DNA from: Candidatus Kuenenia stuttgartensis
GTDB lineage: Bacteria > Planctomycetota > Planctomycetia > Gemmatales > Gemmataceae
Assembly: GCA_945875585.1 (NCBI GenBank)
Contig: CAMCLK010000110.1
Span: forward strand, 1 to 44,573
Length of the DNA stretch: 44,573 bases
Reading direction: 5' to 3'
Position numbers and translations under genes: made by a program. The notes under the pieces are model-generated. The model was not told the DNA's origin. It saw only the letters and a program-made list of their open reading frames with translations, and ran no database searches. Of the stretch, positions 8,017-19,900 are shown one piece after another. Each line of letters starts with the position of its first letter. Position 1 is the first letter of the stretch.

Positions 8017-8892
8017 ATGCACCGCTTTTCTTACATCGCCCTCACCTTTATCGCACTTTCGGTGGGCGCGGCCCATGCCGCTGAACCTTACAAACACGGG
8101 CCCGATTCCGAACGCCAGCCGGGTGTGCCTCAGGGCAAGGTCACCAAATTCACCCACACTTCCAAGGTGTTCCCCGACACCGTACGCGATGGCTGGACCT
8201 ACGTCCCGGCACAGGCCGAAGCGGGCAAGCCGTTGCCCTTCATGGTTTTCCAAGACGGCGGGTCCTACATGAACGAAAAAGGCGATTTCCGCGTCACCGT
8301 CGTTATGGACAATCTCATCCACAAAAAAGAAATCCCCGTCATGGCGGCGATCTTCCTCAATCCGGGCACCGTGCCCGCAACCCTGCCCAACGCGAAACCC
8401 CGCAGCAACCGCAGCTTCGAATACGACACCGTTTCAGACCAGTACGCGCGCTTTTTAGAAAGCGAAATTATTCCTGAAATCAACAAGACCATTCCTTTGC
8501 GCAAAGACCCCGCTTCACGCGGCATTGGCGGCATCAGCAGCGGCGGCATCTGCGCTTTCGTGGTCGCATGGGAACGACCCGACATGTTCGGCAAGGTTCT
8601 CAGCCATGTGGGAAGTTTCACCAACATCCGTGGCGGCGATGTCATCCCCGGCATCATTCGCAAAACCGAGAAAAAGCCGATCCGCGTTTTCCTGCAAGAA
8701 GGCAGCAACGACCTCGACAACCTGCACGGCAACTGGCCGCTCGCCAATCAGCAGATGGCCGCGGCGCTCAAGTTTATGAAATATGATTACAAATTTGAAT
8801 ATGGCGAGGGCGGCCATAACGGAAAGCACGGCGGCGTCATTATGCCCGACTCACTGCGTTGGCTTTGGCGCGATTACACCACAACACCCTGA
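8017..8892 (+). CDS. Secreted esterase, enterochelin-esterase/esterase-D-like
   Basis: A 291-residue alpha/beta-hydrolase of the Fes/IroE-like 'esterase family' that planctomycetes carry in many copies. The start is ATG 8017, preceded by AGGAG at 8008-8012; the frame is open further upstream without support. A signal peptide ('MHRFSYIALTFIALSVGAAHA', cleavage about residue 21) sends it out of the cytoplasm. Further signs are 'YVPAQAEAGKPLPFMVFQDG', 'ESEIIPEIN', the nucleophile elbow 'GISSGG' with Ser174, and a C-terminal 'GEGGHNGKHGG' carrying the likely catalytic His. Length fits the family. Known members hydrolyse siderophore esters or acyl and feruloyl esters; the substrate here is unknown. 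The next gene starts 15 bases later on the same strand, suggesting co-transcription. Confidence 0.88.
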   Translation: MHRFSYIALTFIALSVGAAHAAEPYKHGPDSERQPGVPQGKVTKFTHTSKVFPDTVRDGWTYVPAQAEAGKPLPFMVFQDGGSYMNEKGDFRVTVVMDNLIHKKEIPVMAAIFLNPGTVPATLPNAKPRSNRSFEYDTVSDQYARFLESEIIPEINKTIPLRKDPASRGIGGISSGGICAFVVAWERPDMFGKVLSHVGSFTNIRGGDVIPGIIRKTEKKPIRVFLQEGSNDLDNLHGNWPLANQQMAAALKFMKYDYKFEYGEGGHNGKHGGVIMPDSLRWLWRDYTTTP

Positions 8893-8907
8893 TAACACGA
8901 GGTTTTC

Positions 8908-9534
8908 ATGACAAGCTTCCTCACGCTGGCATGCGCCACTCTGATATGCGCCCAAGATCTATCGCTTGCCACGATACTTCTCGATGACCAACCATGGACC
9001 GCTCGACGCGATCTGACCATGAAAGGACCTGCGCGGCAGGTGAAAGGGCCCGATGGTTCCACCTATGCCATCGTGGGTGAAGGTGCCAAACGGGCGCTGG
9101 AACATCGCCCGGCGCAAGGTGCGCCCATTTCCATTTCGGTTGTTGGTCTGGTCACGCCTTCCTGCCTGGCTCTTAGCCCAGATCGAGGCACGCTGGCTGT
9201 GGGTGATGCCGGGGGCAAGCACATCTGGTTTTTCCGGGTGAATGCCAACGGCACGCTCGATGCCGCCGATCGCTGCGCCACCCTGCGCCTGCGACCGGGT
9301 GTTTTGGCCAGCAATGTTGTGGACGTGGCATACGACTCCGGTGGCCGTATCTTCGCGGCGCTTCCGGGGGAAATTCATGCGTTCGATCCCATCGCGCGGG
9401 CATGTGGTGTGATTGCCAGCCCATCGGCGGCACCGATCGATTCGTTTCAGACGAATGGTGAGTTACTGATGGTTCGACAGGGATCATCCGTCATGGTTCG
9501 GATGATTCAGCCATATCCGAAGCCTAAGTCTTAG
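8908..9534 (+). CDS. Small secreted beta-propeller-like protein
   Basis: A 208-residue protein with an apparent signal peptide ('MTSFLTLACATLICAQDLS') and segments that resemble SMP-30/lactonase-type propeller blades: 'GPDGSTYAIVGEG', 'CLALSPDRGTLAVGDAGGKHIWFFRVNANGTL' and 'VVDVAYDSGGRIFAALPGEIHAFDP'. Full SMP-30 proteins are around 300 residues, so this is either a short variant or a reduced copy with only about three to four blades. ACGAGG at 8897-8902 precedes the ATG by 5 bases, and the gene follows the esterase by 15 bases, so the two are likely one transcript. Propeller assignment is by pattern only, no catalytic residue could be placed, and no enzymatic function should be assumed. Confidence 0.7.
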   Translation: MTSFLTLACATLICAQDLSLATILLDDQPWTARRDLTMKGPARQVKGPDGSTYAIVGEGAKRALEHRPAQGAPISISVVGLVTPSCLALSPDRGTLAVGDAGGKHIWFFRVNANGTLDAADRCATLRLRPGVLASNVVDVAYDSGGRIFAALPGEIHAFDPIARACGVIASPSAAPIDSFQTNGELLMVRQGSSVMVRMIQPYPKPKS

Positions 9535-9553
9535 GCGTTAAGGTTTTTCCAGA

Positions 9554-9588
9554 TTATCGAGGCGACGCCTATGGCCTCGCCTCGATAA
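9554..9588. terminator. Hairpin after the esterase/propeller pair
   Basis: TTATCGAGGCGA (9554-9565) pairs perfectly with TCGCCTCGATAA (9577-9588), and the loop contains a further GCC-TAT-GGC stem. It lies 20 bases after the stop at 9534, where a terminator would be expected. It lacks a T-run on either side, so it may act with Rho or as an RNA-stability hairpin. Confidence 0.5.
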
Positions 9589-9680
9589 CCAACCTATCCT
9601 GAATAATCGGCAAAGCTCTCCCCTGCACCCGGATGTCCCCGGGATGATACAGCGCTTTGCCCATATCAGGAGATTGCACC

Positions 9681-10385
9681 ATGATTATTCGTACCCTTGC
9701 GTTGGCCTTGGCCGCGTGTGTGCTGGGTTCCCCGAACCTGCAGGCCAATGGTCATAAGAAGGCTGTTGTTGTTGCTCCCGCGCCATGCGTGCCGATGGTT
9801 GCTGAAACCTACACGGCTCAGCGCACGGTGATGCGCTGCGAGTGGACCGAAGAGCGCCGCCAGGTCACCGTGATGGAACTGGTACCGGAAGAGCGCGTTG
9901 TACGTCAAAAAGTCTGCCGTATGGTTCCCGAAATACGCGATGTGCAGGTGGTTCGTCACGTTTGCAAGCCAGTCATTGAAGAGCGAATGGTGGAACGCTG
10001 CGTGGTGAAAAGCGAACCTGTAGAAAAGACGATCACAAGGTGTGTGGATCGTGGCCACTTCGAATGCCAGCCAGTTGGCTGCAAGGGCCACATGAAAAAC
10101 GTGTGGGTGCCCTGCCCAACGATGGAAACATGCACCGTGGTGGTGAACGAATGCCGTAAAGAACGCGTGATGGAAAAAGTGTCACGTGCCCGCATGCATG
10201 TTGAAGCCGTGAACGACACCGTGAAGGTAACGTGCTGCAAGCCAGTGATGGAAACCGTCGACGTGAAGTGCACGGTAATGGTTTGCCGCCCTGTAACCAA
10301 AGAAGTGGTTTGCCGCGTACCACGCATGGTCCCCGTGGTGGAAACCTACACGGCATGCCGCATGGTTCCTGCTTGCGGCAAGTAA
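9681..10385 (+). CDS. Cys/Val-rich wall protein, YTV type
   Basis: A 234-residue exported protein with a signal peptide ('MIIRTLALALAACVLGSPNLQA') followed by a low-complexity mature part. That part holds about 18 Cys spaced every 8-15 residues, many Val-Val and Arg-Lys/Glu pairs, and the terminal repeats 'VAETYTAQRTV' and 'VVETYTACRMVP'. This matches the planctomycete YTV proteins (Pfam YTV), Cys-rich structural proteins linked to the proteinaceous cell envelope of planctomycetes. AGGAG at 9668-9672 supports ATG 9681; an in-frame upstream start lacks support. The gene stands alone, with hairpins on both sides. Inference: disulfide-crosslinked envelope protein. The motif here reads YTA, not YTV, so it may be a divergent subfamily. 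Confidence 0.7.
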   Translation: MIIRTLALALAACVLGSPNLQANGHKKAVVVAPAPCVPMVAETYTAQRTVMRCEWTEERRQVTVMELVPEERVVRQKVCRMVPEIRDVQVVRHVCKPVIEERMVERCVVKSEPVEKTITRCVDRGHFECQPVGCKGHMKNVWVPCPTMETCTVVVNECRKERVMEKVSRARMHVEAVNDTVKVTCCKPVMETVDVKCTVMVCRPVTKEVVCRVPRMVPVVETYTACRMVPACGK

Positions 10386-10406
10386 GTAGAAGCTACAAAA
10401 ACAATT

Positions 10407-10440
10407 TCAGGCTCTCTGCTTCATCAAGCAGGGAGCCTGA
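10407..10440 (+). terminator. Terminator-like hairpin after the YTV-type gene
   Basis: TCAGGCTCTCTGCTT (10407-10421) pairs with AAGCAGGGAGCCTGA (10426-10440) through 15 bp with one G-T pair and a CATC loop. It starts 22 bases after the stop codon of the Cys-rich wall protein. The following bases are only mildly T-rich, so termination is likely but not textbook. Confidence 0.7.
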
Positions 10441-10471
10441 ACCTTCCTCGCTGCTTCGTTTTGCGCCAGAT

Positions 10472-10497
10472 TTACCCCCCAACTCACGTTGGGGGCT
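10472..10497. repeat. Short hairpin repeat, copy 1
   Basis: CCCCCAAC-TCAC-GTTGGGGG is a perfect 8-bp stem with a 4-base loop inside a 26-base unit that starts TTAC and ends CT. Two further copies, differing only at two loop bases, lie at 23861-23886 and 23989-24014, beyond the giant gene. No T-run follows, so it is not an ordinary terminator. Confidence 0.85.
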
Positions 10498-10974
10498 TAT
10501 AAATATCAATCAAATGCTGAAAAAAAAGGGCATCTCACGGGTGGCACTGCCAAACCAACTTCCCACTAGACTTGCCTGCCACTTCTTTTCTATGGGCCAA
10601 ACCGGGGCACTAATACGGGGTGAGGCTTTTCATGAACACACGCATCTGTTGCTTAAGGTTGTTTTCCTTCTCACTTTCCAAAAAAACACAAGTTGCCCAA
10701 TCTGTATAACCGATAAGAACTTCCGAATCCCTAAGCTGGGATTATTCGGCGCCCTCGTTGCATTTTGCTGAAAGAAAGCTATGGTTACCTTGGCAAAACT
10801 TGCGAGCGTTTGGGCAATTTGGTCGGTTTGGCCGAAACACGGCAAGCTGCATAGCCCGTCGCTTATTTGCAGGTTCAGGGCATTTGGGTGCCGAGCACGA
10901 TACACGCAATGGTAATTCAGGCAGTTTAGCAGATATTTGTCGCGTCTTTTTGATCACTTATGGAGTTTGTCACT

Positions 10975-13900
10975 ATGGCACGTCGTACTTGGTCTTCACT
11001 GTTCCGTTCACTCTTCGGCGGTATCTCAGGTAACCAGACCAAGCAGGCCCAGCGGGCCAACTTGCTTCTCGAGCAGATGGAAGACAGAACCACCCCGGCC
11101 AACTTTACATTCGGTGGTGGCATTCTGAGCATTGATCTCAACATCACGAATGGCGCCGGCAGTAACAACGAAGAAATCTTCCTGACATCTACCAGCAATG
11201 GTGGCGATTACTTATTTACCCTCAATGGCAGCAACGTCTTTTTTGGATCAGATCAATCAGGATTGACAGGTACAGGCACAAATACCCTCACCATTACCAA
11301 TGCTTTGGCACTGACAGACGTAAACTTGGCCGATGTCGGTGGACAGAGCGGGGCGGCAGTAATTTTCAGCAACAGCAGTACTTTTTCCTATTTTGACAAT
11401 TTCAACGTCAACTTATCCAACACCCCAGGTGCAGCAACTGTTGCTTCAAACACCACGTTTAATTCCGGTACTTTAACAGTCCAAAATGCCGGTAGCATTG
11501 CCATCGATGCCGCACTGTCTGCAACGGGTCAAACCATTGGCTTGACCACCACGTTCGGAGCTATCACAGGTAGCGGTCTTGTCACCGCTGCCACGGCAGA
11601 CCTCAACGCCGTCACCGGCATTACTGCCAACCTCTCGGCAGCTACCATCACCGCAGATTCCACCAACGGCAACATCTCCATCGACAACGCCATCGCTGCA
11701 GACATTAACAGCCTGACCACAGGAACCGGCAATATCGTATTTAACAATACGGGAAATGCTTCCTTTGGAACTGTCGCCACCACCGACGGCTCGGTTGACT
11801 TGGAAGCCATCAGCGGCGACCTCACTGTTGCCACTTCCGTTACCGCTGGCGGCTCGAATAACCTCAGCCTCACCACAACCACCACTGGCAACATCGTCGT
11901 CACTGGAACAGTTAACGCCGCCGGTAATCTGGTTACCGCTACTTCCGCAGGTACCATCTCTGGTCCCGGCCTCATCACCGCTGCCACGGCAGACCTTAAC
12001 GCCGTCGCCGGAATTAATGCCACCCTCTCGGCAGCTACCATCACCGCTGATTCCACCAACGGCAACATCTCCATCGGCAATGCCATTGCCGCATCCGTTA
12101 ACAGCCTGACCACTGGAACGGGCAATATCGGATTCATTAATACGGGAAATGCTTCCTTTGGAACAGTCTCCACCACCGACGGCTTCGTCGAATTGGAAGC
12201 TATCAGCGGCGACCTCACTATTGCCACTTCCGCTACCGCTGGCGGCTCTAATTCCCTCACCCTCGTCACGACTACCACTGGCAACATCGTCCTCACTGGC
12301 ACCGTTAACGCTGCCGGCGATCTGGTTACTGCTACTTCCGCGGGTGATATTTCTGGAAATGGTCTCGTCACCGCTGCCACGGCAGACCTCAACGCCGTCA
12401 CCGGAATTACTGCCAACCTCTCGGCAGCTACCATCACCGCTGATTCCACCAACGGCAACATCTCCATCGACAACGCCATCGCGGCATCCGTTAACAGTCT
12501 GACCACAGGTAAGGGCAATATCGTATTTAACAATACGGCAAATGCTTCCTTTGGAACCGTCTCCACCACCGACGGCTCGGTTGACTTGGAAGCCATCAGC
12601 GGCGACCTCACTGTTGCCACTTCCGTTACCGCTGGCGGCTCGAATAACCTCAGCCTCACCACAACCACCACTGGCAACATCGTCCTCACTGGAACCGTTA
12701 ACGCCGCCGGCGATACGGTTACCGCTACTTCCGCGGGTGACATCTCTGGGGCCGGTCTCGTCACCGCTGCCACGGCAGATCTCAACGCCGTCACCGGAAT
12801 TACTGCCAACCTCTCGGCAGCTACCATCACCGCTGATTCGACCAACGGCAACATCTCAATCGACAATGCCATTGCCGCATCCGTTAACAGCCTGACCTCT
12901 GGAACGGGCAATATCGTTTTTAACAATGCTGCGGGAGATGTTCTCTTTAGTACCGTGACCGCTACGAAGGGATCTGTTTCTCTCGACACACTTGGTGGCC
13001 GATTAGTAACAAATTCACCCGTCTTTGCAGGTGGCACGGGTAATGACATCAGCTTGACAAGTGACACCCAGATTGTGGTGGGCAACTCTCTTCAGGCAGC
13101 AGACGCCATTACCGTAACTTCAGGCGGCGCATTGGATATTACCAGCACCGGCGGCTTGTTCGCAGGTGGTGACGTAACTTTAATGTCGGGTGTTCAGGGA
13201 ATTACCATTGCGTATGACATTGTAACCAACGGTGGCCTTGTCAACTTCAAATCTGCGACAACGATTAGTGACGATGTTGCCATCATTACAACAAATGGTG
13301 GTGCCACGGGTGGTTCCGTTCAATTCGATAGCACCGTGACTGGTGTCAACAACGCGACAAATTCACTGGGCATCATCGCTGGCTCTACCGGCAATGTCAG
13401 TTTTGGTGGCAATTTCAACGGCGACTCAATCAAAACAAGCCTGAATATCATAAGCGCCAATAATGTGACAACCGCCTTTGCTATCAATGCCAATGCGCTC
13501 ACCGTTGGCGGAGGTGTTAATAATTTCAGCAGCACCGGTACAGGTGGAACCATCACCAATGCCGTGGCCTTTGGTAACACCGGACCGCTTACCCTTGGCC
13601 AATCGGGCGGAACTCAAACCTTCTCAGGCGGCGTTAATACGACTTCTGTTGGTGGTTTGGTGACTCTGAATGGCACGATTGCCACCACCGACAGTGCCAT
13701 TGGGCTAGGTGCAGTCACCCTTGGTAGCAACACCACACTCGATGCCAACGACAATTCTGGAAATGGCGATGTCGTCTTGGGCGCAGTCACTGGTACTGGA
13801 TTCAGCCTCACTCTCGATGGGAATGATGTTACCGGCACATCTGTCTCCGGCGTTAGCGCTCTCACCCTGCAAAATGTGACTGGTACCGGTTCCTTTAATG

Positions 13901-16900
13901 GCGCAGTTGATGCCACAAGCCTGAGCGTAGGTGCCACCGTCAACAACTTCAGCAGCACAGGCAGTGGCGGCACCATCACCAATGCCGTGGTTTTTGGTAA
14001 CACTGGAACCCTTACTCTTGGCCAAGCGGGCGGAAGTCAAAACTACTTCTTTGGCCTCACAGCGACTGCCCCTAGCCTTATCTCACTTGCAGGCACATTT
14101 GGATCTTCTAATTCCCCCTTCGTGCTGGGTGACATCGACACAGGTGTGAACCTAATTGCAGATACCGTCGTCAATGCTGGCGGCGCGGACATCACTTTCG
14201 GTGGCACCATTGGTGGCGGTTTTGCACTGTCCGCCAATTCCGTGGGCACCACCACGTTTGAAGGCGCTGTGGGTGGCGGTGGCCAGGCATTGGCATCGCT
14301 CTCGACCAATGCCAGTGGTACCACCAAGATTAACGGTGGTGCCATCACCACCACCGGTAACCAAACATTCAATGACAATGTCGCCCTAGGTGCCGCAACA
14401 CAGTTCACCACCACCAGCAGCGGGACGATCACATTCAATGGCTCAGTTAGCACATCCGGAAACACCGTAACATTCAACGCCAACGGCTCCGGCGATGTCG
14501 TAGCTAACACCTCCACCAACGACTTTGGCACGGTTGAAATAACTGACGCCAACAATGTCTCTCTGACAGACGGAAACGGTATCGCGTTCAACACAAGCGC
14601 CATCCGCGGCAATTTGGATATCAACGCCGGTGGTCAGGCCGGCAGTGGCCTCATCACACAGAACGGCGCGCTGAACGTTGGTGGCGATACCAGCATCTTA
14701 ACCCCTGACAATGTCACGCTCGATAACCCAGGGAACATCTTTACTGGCACGGTTGGCATAACAGCCTCGAATGTCAACACCGTCAAAATTACCGATTCCA
14801 CAGCCCTTCAATTCGCAACATCCACGGGTATTGGCAATCTCTTGGCCACCAGCAATGGCGCTATCAGTCAGGTTGGAAAGCTTGAGGTTGCTTTTGCTGC
14901 TGAATTCGACGCTGGATCTAAAAACGATATCACACTCAACAACCCAGGCAACGACTTCTCTACGGTGAAGATCACCTCCGGCAAGGATGTCACACTTGTC
15001 GATATCAATGCGCTTGCATTTGAATCCAGCCTTATCAGCGGCGCACTCAATGTTACCACCTCGGGCACCATCACCCAAAACGCCCCATTGTCTGTTGCAG
15101 GTCCGGCGACTTTCGCGGCAGGCCTTGGCAACGACATCACATTGAATGAGAACACCAACGATTTCTCAGCCGTGACCGTGACAAGTGGCGGCAACGTCAC
15201 ATTGACGGAAGGCAGCGGCTTCGACATCGGCGGCATTTCTGGAATCGGTAATGGTGCACTTTCAGTCTCCGGTTTGGTTACCATTACGGCCAGCGGCGGC
15301 ATTACCACCTCTGGCGCGATTCTTTTCCAAGGTTTAACGTCTGCTACTTCGATTGGCGTTGCTGGAGCCGCAGGGCAGGTTCAATACGCTGCTTCCGTCT
15401 TTACCAACCTCACCAATGGAGCGACCTCCATCACCATCGGCAACGCCGTTCAATCGGGTGCCGTGATCGTTAATGCGGTTTCGTTCAGCGACCCTGTCAG
15501 CATTCTGTCCACGGGAAAGAGCGGTACCATCACTGTCAACGGCACCATCACGGGCACCGACAATGCCTCGGTGAACCTGAGCGCGTCTCCGACCACGATC
15601 TTCCTCAACAGCGATATCGTTACTGCCGGTCAAGCGATCACGCTCGACAACGGTTCGGGCGGCGCCACCACCATTGTGCTGAATGCGAATGTCGCGCTCG
15701 ACACCACATCAAGCAATGCGTTCCCCGTGGGAGCCAACATTACTCTTCGCGGCCTAGTTGATAGCGACAGCACGGCACGCAGCTTGAACCTGAATGGCGG
15801 CTCGGGTGGCTCAGTACTTCTCACGGATACCATCGGCAGCACCAGCAGCTTGTCAAGCCTGACCATTAACGGCTCAAATGTCAATTTGGACGATATTGGC
15901 GATGTTGATACTGTGGGCGTAACCGGTGGTACTACCGTTAATGCCACAACAGGCGTGACGTTCAATGGCACCACCTATAAAACCGATGGTTTCCAGTCGT
16001 ATACTGCCACGAATCTCAATGCTGCGGCAACTTCCGGAACCACTGCATTCTCGACAACTGCTGACAACCTCAATTTCTTTACGCTCAATCAACTCACATT
16101 GAATGGTGCTGATTTCACCGCCAACACTCAGGGCGTTGGCCAAATCGGCCTTGCTGGCGGCATTGATGGCTCTAATTCCGTAACGCCTGTTGAAACAGCC
16201 ACGCTCACCACAACCGGAAGCATTAATCTGGGGCTTGTAACGGATCTGAAAGCCCTGAATGCAAACGCCACAACGTTATCTCTGCGAAACAATATCAGCA
16301 ACACAACCGATGTCGCCATCGTTGCGAATGTCGTGTTGGAAAATAATATCACCATTCAGACAGGCAACGACATCTCCATTACCGGAACCATTGATTCGGA
16401 TAATCTCTCCCCCCGCAGCTTGGCACTGGATACAGGCTCAGTAGGCGACATTGTGGTGACAGGCGCTGTTGGATCCTTGGCATTACTGAATGCTGTAACC
16501 ATCGTTAACGCGAACACCGCCACGTTCAATTCCAGCATTAACGTCGGCGACATGAGGGTGTTTGATGCCACCACCGGGGTGACAGTTCAAGGCAACTTGA
16601 CTGCCTTCTTCCTCAGCACAGCAGCCACAGCCAACACCTACGATTTTGTTTTGAACGGGTCCAACAATAGTGTTACTGGTCCGAGCACCGTTCTTTCCAA
16701 CACTGGAACCGTGGTTCTGGGCAACGATGCCACAGATGTCTTCCTGTTCACCGACGGTATTGATGTGGTTGATGTGTCTCCGACGGATTCAACGTCAATC
16801 GCTGGGTTCATCCGCACTGCAGGGAAAGCCATCCACTTGGATCAGGTCAACCTCACAGCCAATGCCACGGTGGACGCCACCAATAACGGTAGCAGTTTGA

Positions 16901-19900
16901 CCGGCGCCACAATCAGCCTTACCAACGGTGTGGTGCTGAACGGATTTGTTCTGACCACACTTGGAGGCAGCACCGGTTCAACCGATGTCACGGGCACAGT
17001 GCCTGTGAACAATGGCGAACTGATTGCTGAATCCGGCAACTTGAATATCGGCACGGGAGCAACAACAGCTACTGTAACCCTGACTGCACAAAACACGCTC
17101 ATTCAGGCCAAGGCTGGCGCGTTGACCGTGAATGCGGGCAGCAGCATTACCGGCGGCGCAGGTAATAATGTTGTGCTTCAGTCGGACAATATCTTTATCA
17201 ATTCCGGTACCGGTAGCATCACCACAGGCGGTACCGTCACGGTGGCGCCTGTTACGCTCTCGCGCAACATTTACCTAGGTTCGGCGGCAAGCTCGCCTCT
17301 GCCCGGGTTGAAAGTGAATCAATCGGGTATCGACGCCATCAATACCAGTCTGCTGATTGTCGGGCAGAATGGCGGCTCGGGTGCCGTCACCGTGGGCATC
17401 ACCAACGTGAACGACCTGCTGCAGATCGTTGCCAATGGTGGCGGCGCGAAGGTCTTTGTAACCGGCGCGCTCACATCGACGGTGAAGTCAGGTCCCATCA
17501 CCGGCATTGAAATCGATGGTTCGGGCTCCACTACTGTTATCAGCGCACCCATTGTCACCGCCGGAACCGATGTTCTCATCGACGATGCCGTGCAGATTGA
17601 TGCCGGAAGCGTGCTGATCGACACCACCAACGGCGGGGCTGTCCCTACAGGCGCCAATGTCACCATCACAGGTGGCACGAATGGTATTTTCGCTACCAAG
17701 GGCGCCAGCAACAGCCTGGTAATCACAGCAGGCCAAAATGGTTTGGTTGATCTGGGCGCGCTGAATGGATTTGGTACCGGCGGAACAGGTTCGCTGGTAA
17801 CCGACCTGACGGTGACAGGCCTGCAGATCAATCTGCCCAATACAACCAATGTGGCCGGTGCCGCATCTCTTACCGCGGATCCGACGGGAGCAAGCATCAT
17901 CAATGTGGGCGCGGCACTGACAACGGGCACCACACTCAGCCTCAACAGCGCGTCCATCAACCTCGACGCCGACCTTACCGCCGGAACATCGCTGGCTTTG
18001 ACAGGTGCGGTAACATTGACCAACAGTGTTGTGCTGTCGGGCGATGGCATCACCGTGACGGGCACCATTAATGCGGACAACAACGACCTGACACTGGATG
18101 GCAAATCTGGTTCTAGCACGGTTGGAGCTGTGTCGGTAACTGGCGCCATCACCAATGCCGCAAATATCAATATTCAAGACGCCACTGGCGTAACCTTGTC
18201 CAAGGTGACGGCGCAGACAATCCAACTGTCGAACACACTCACCGGCGCTGTATCGTTCAACGACGATCTGACAGTGGCGGGACAGCTTTCAGCCGCGGCA
18301 GCTTCTTACAGCGTCGCTATTGTCGGGCCGAACAACACTATTGGCGGACCGGTTTCGTTCTTGAACACCGGGGCCTTGACCATTGGCAACGACGATTCTG
18401 ATGTCACTGTTATCTCTTCCGGTGCTTCCCGCCCATTGCAGACACTCCTTCAGGGAAGTGTGACCTTTGGCGGCGTTACCAGCCTTGGCTTGGTGAGCGC
18501 CACCAATTCTGGCGGCAACCTGACACTGGGTGCTGACACGCTGGAACTCGGTTACAACAACGCCGGGAATGCCTTTGGCACCTTGGTTATCAATACTGTC
18601 AACAGCTTCACGGCTTCGGCTGGCGCCTTGGCATCGGCAACCTTGGCTATCAATGCGGGCAGCATCGGCCAGACCGCTGGCACACTGGCGCCTGTTGGCA
18701 CAGCCAACCTGACAGCCACCGGCACCATCAATCTGGCGGGCGCCAACAATCTGGGTGGAGATGTGACCTTCAAGGGCACCAATGTCACCATCAACGATTC
18801 CACAGCTCTGACATTGGCAGGGGCATCCTCCGCGACTGGCAATCTGGTCCTCAGCTCCACGGGTGGCATCAGCCAAACCGCTGGCAGCGTGAAGGTAACG
18901 GGTTCAACGGCACTTAACGCAACAGGTGCCGCTATCAGCCTCAATCAGGCCACCAACGCCTTCACGGGCCCAGTGGCATTTGATGGCAGCAATGTCGCGC
19001 TCACGGCCACCGGCGCCATTAACCTGGCCACCAGCACGGCCACCGGCACACTCGATGTCAACGCCACGGGTGCCATTTCACAATCTGGCGCTCTGGCTGT
19101 CACGGGCAAGAGCACCTTCTCGGGTACCAATATCTCGCTGAATGCCGCGAATAGCTTTGCCAACGATGTCAAGTTCACTGGCAACAATGTGGTGCTGAAT
19201 GATGCGAACGCAGACCTGAACATCACCACGGGCAGTTCGGCCACTGGCAACCTGAACGTCACTTCCGCAGGCGCCCTCACCGATGAAGGAACCATCACGG
19301 TCGGTGGCAATGCCGCCTTCGCCGCTGTCAGCGCGCTGCTCGACGGCTTGGCTGTCACGGGCACGGTTGCTGTGTCGACATCTGGCAACGCTACCTTGGT
19401 GAATGCCACAAAATTGGCTCTGGCAGCCAGCACCGTGGGCGGCAACCTTGCAGCCACGGCTACCACAGGCGACCTGACCGACAGCGGCGCTGTCAATGTG
19501 AACGGCAACGCTGTATTCACCACCAGTGCCACCAATGCCACGATCACGCTCGACCAGGCGGCTGTGGCTGGCACCGTGCAGTTGAATACCACCGGGGCAA
19601 CGGCCAACGCTTCCTACACCAGCGCCAGCGCGGTAACGCTGAACGGCAGTACTGTTGGTGGAAGCCTACTCCTCAGCACCCCGGGCGATATCAGCCAGAC
19701 AGCGGCCGTGGTTATCGGTGGATCATCCACACTCAATGGCGCCGTGATCAACCTCACGAACCCCGCTAACGATTTTGTCGGCGCTGTAGGTTTCACCGGT
19801 TCGAATGTCAGCCTCCGCGACAGCAACATCCTTAGTGTTGGCGGTTCGGCCACAGGAACACTCACCCTGAACGCGGTTTCCCTGACCCAGTCGGCCGTAT

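Larger units (their letters stand above)
10386..10974 (+). other. Intergenic region before the first giant gene
   Basis: A non-coding gap of almost 600 bases. It holds two hairpins (10407-10440 and 10472-10497) and then about 470 bases with no gene I can support: the short frames here have no ribosome binding site and no family match. It is the only place for the promoter of the 12.8-kb gene, but no convincing -35/-10 pair was found. A long 5' leader is possible. Confidence 0.6.

Noticed and set aside
10232..10771. A 179-codon plus-strand frame overlapping the end of the Cys-rich gene
   Set aside because: It starts inside that gene in another frame, runs through two hairpins and has no recognisable domain.
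11578..12940. Possible CRISPR array because of regular repeats
   Set aside because: The period is 393 bases, all in frame with the sense protein, with no short repeat/unique spacer pattern and no cas genes.
11529..13085. A 518-codon open frame on the minus strand inside giant gene 1
   Set aside because: It mirrors the 393-bp repeat of the sense gene, its residues are a Val/Pro/Ala-rich artefact of that composition, and it has no ribosome binding site. Several similar antisense frames lie across the gene for the same reason.
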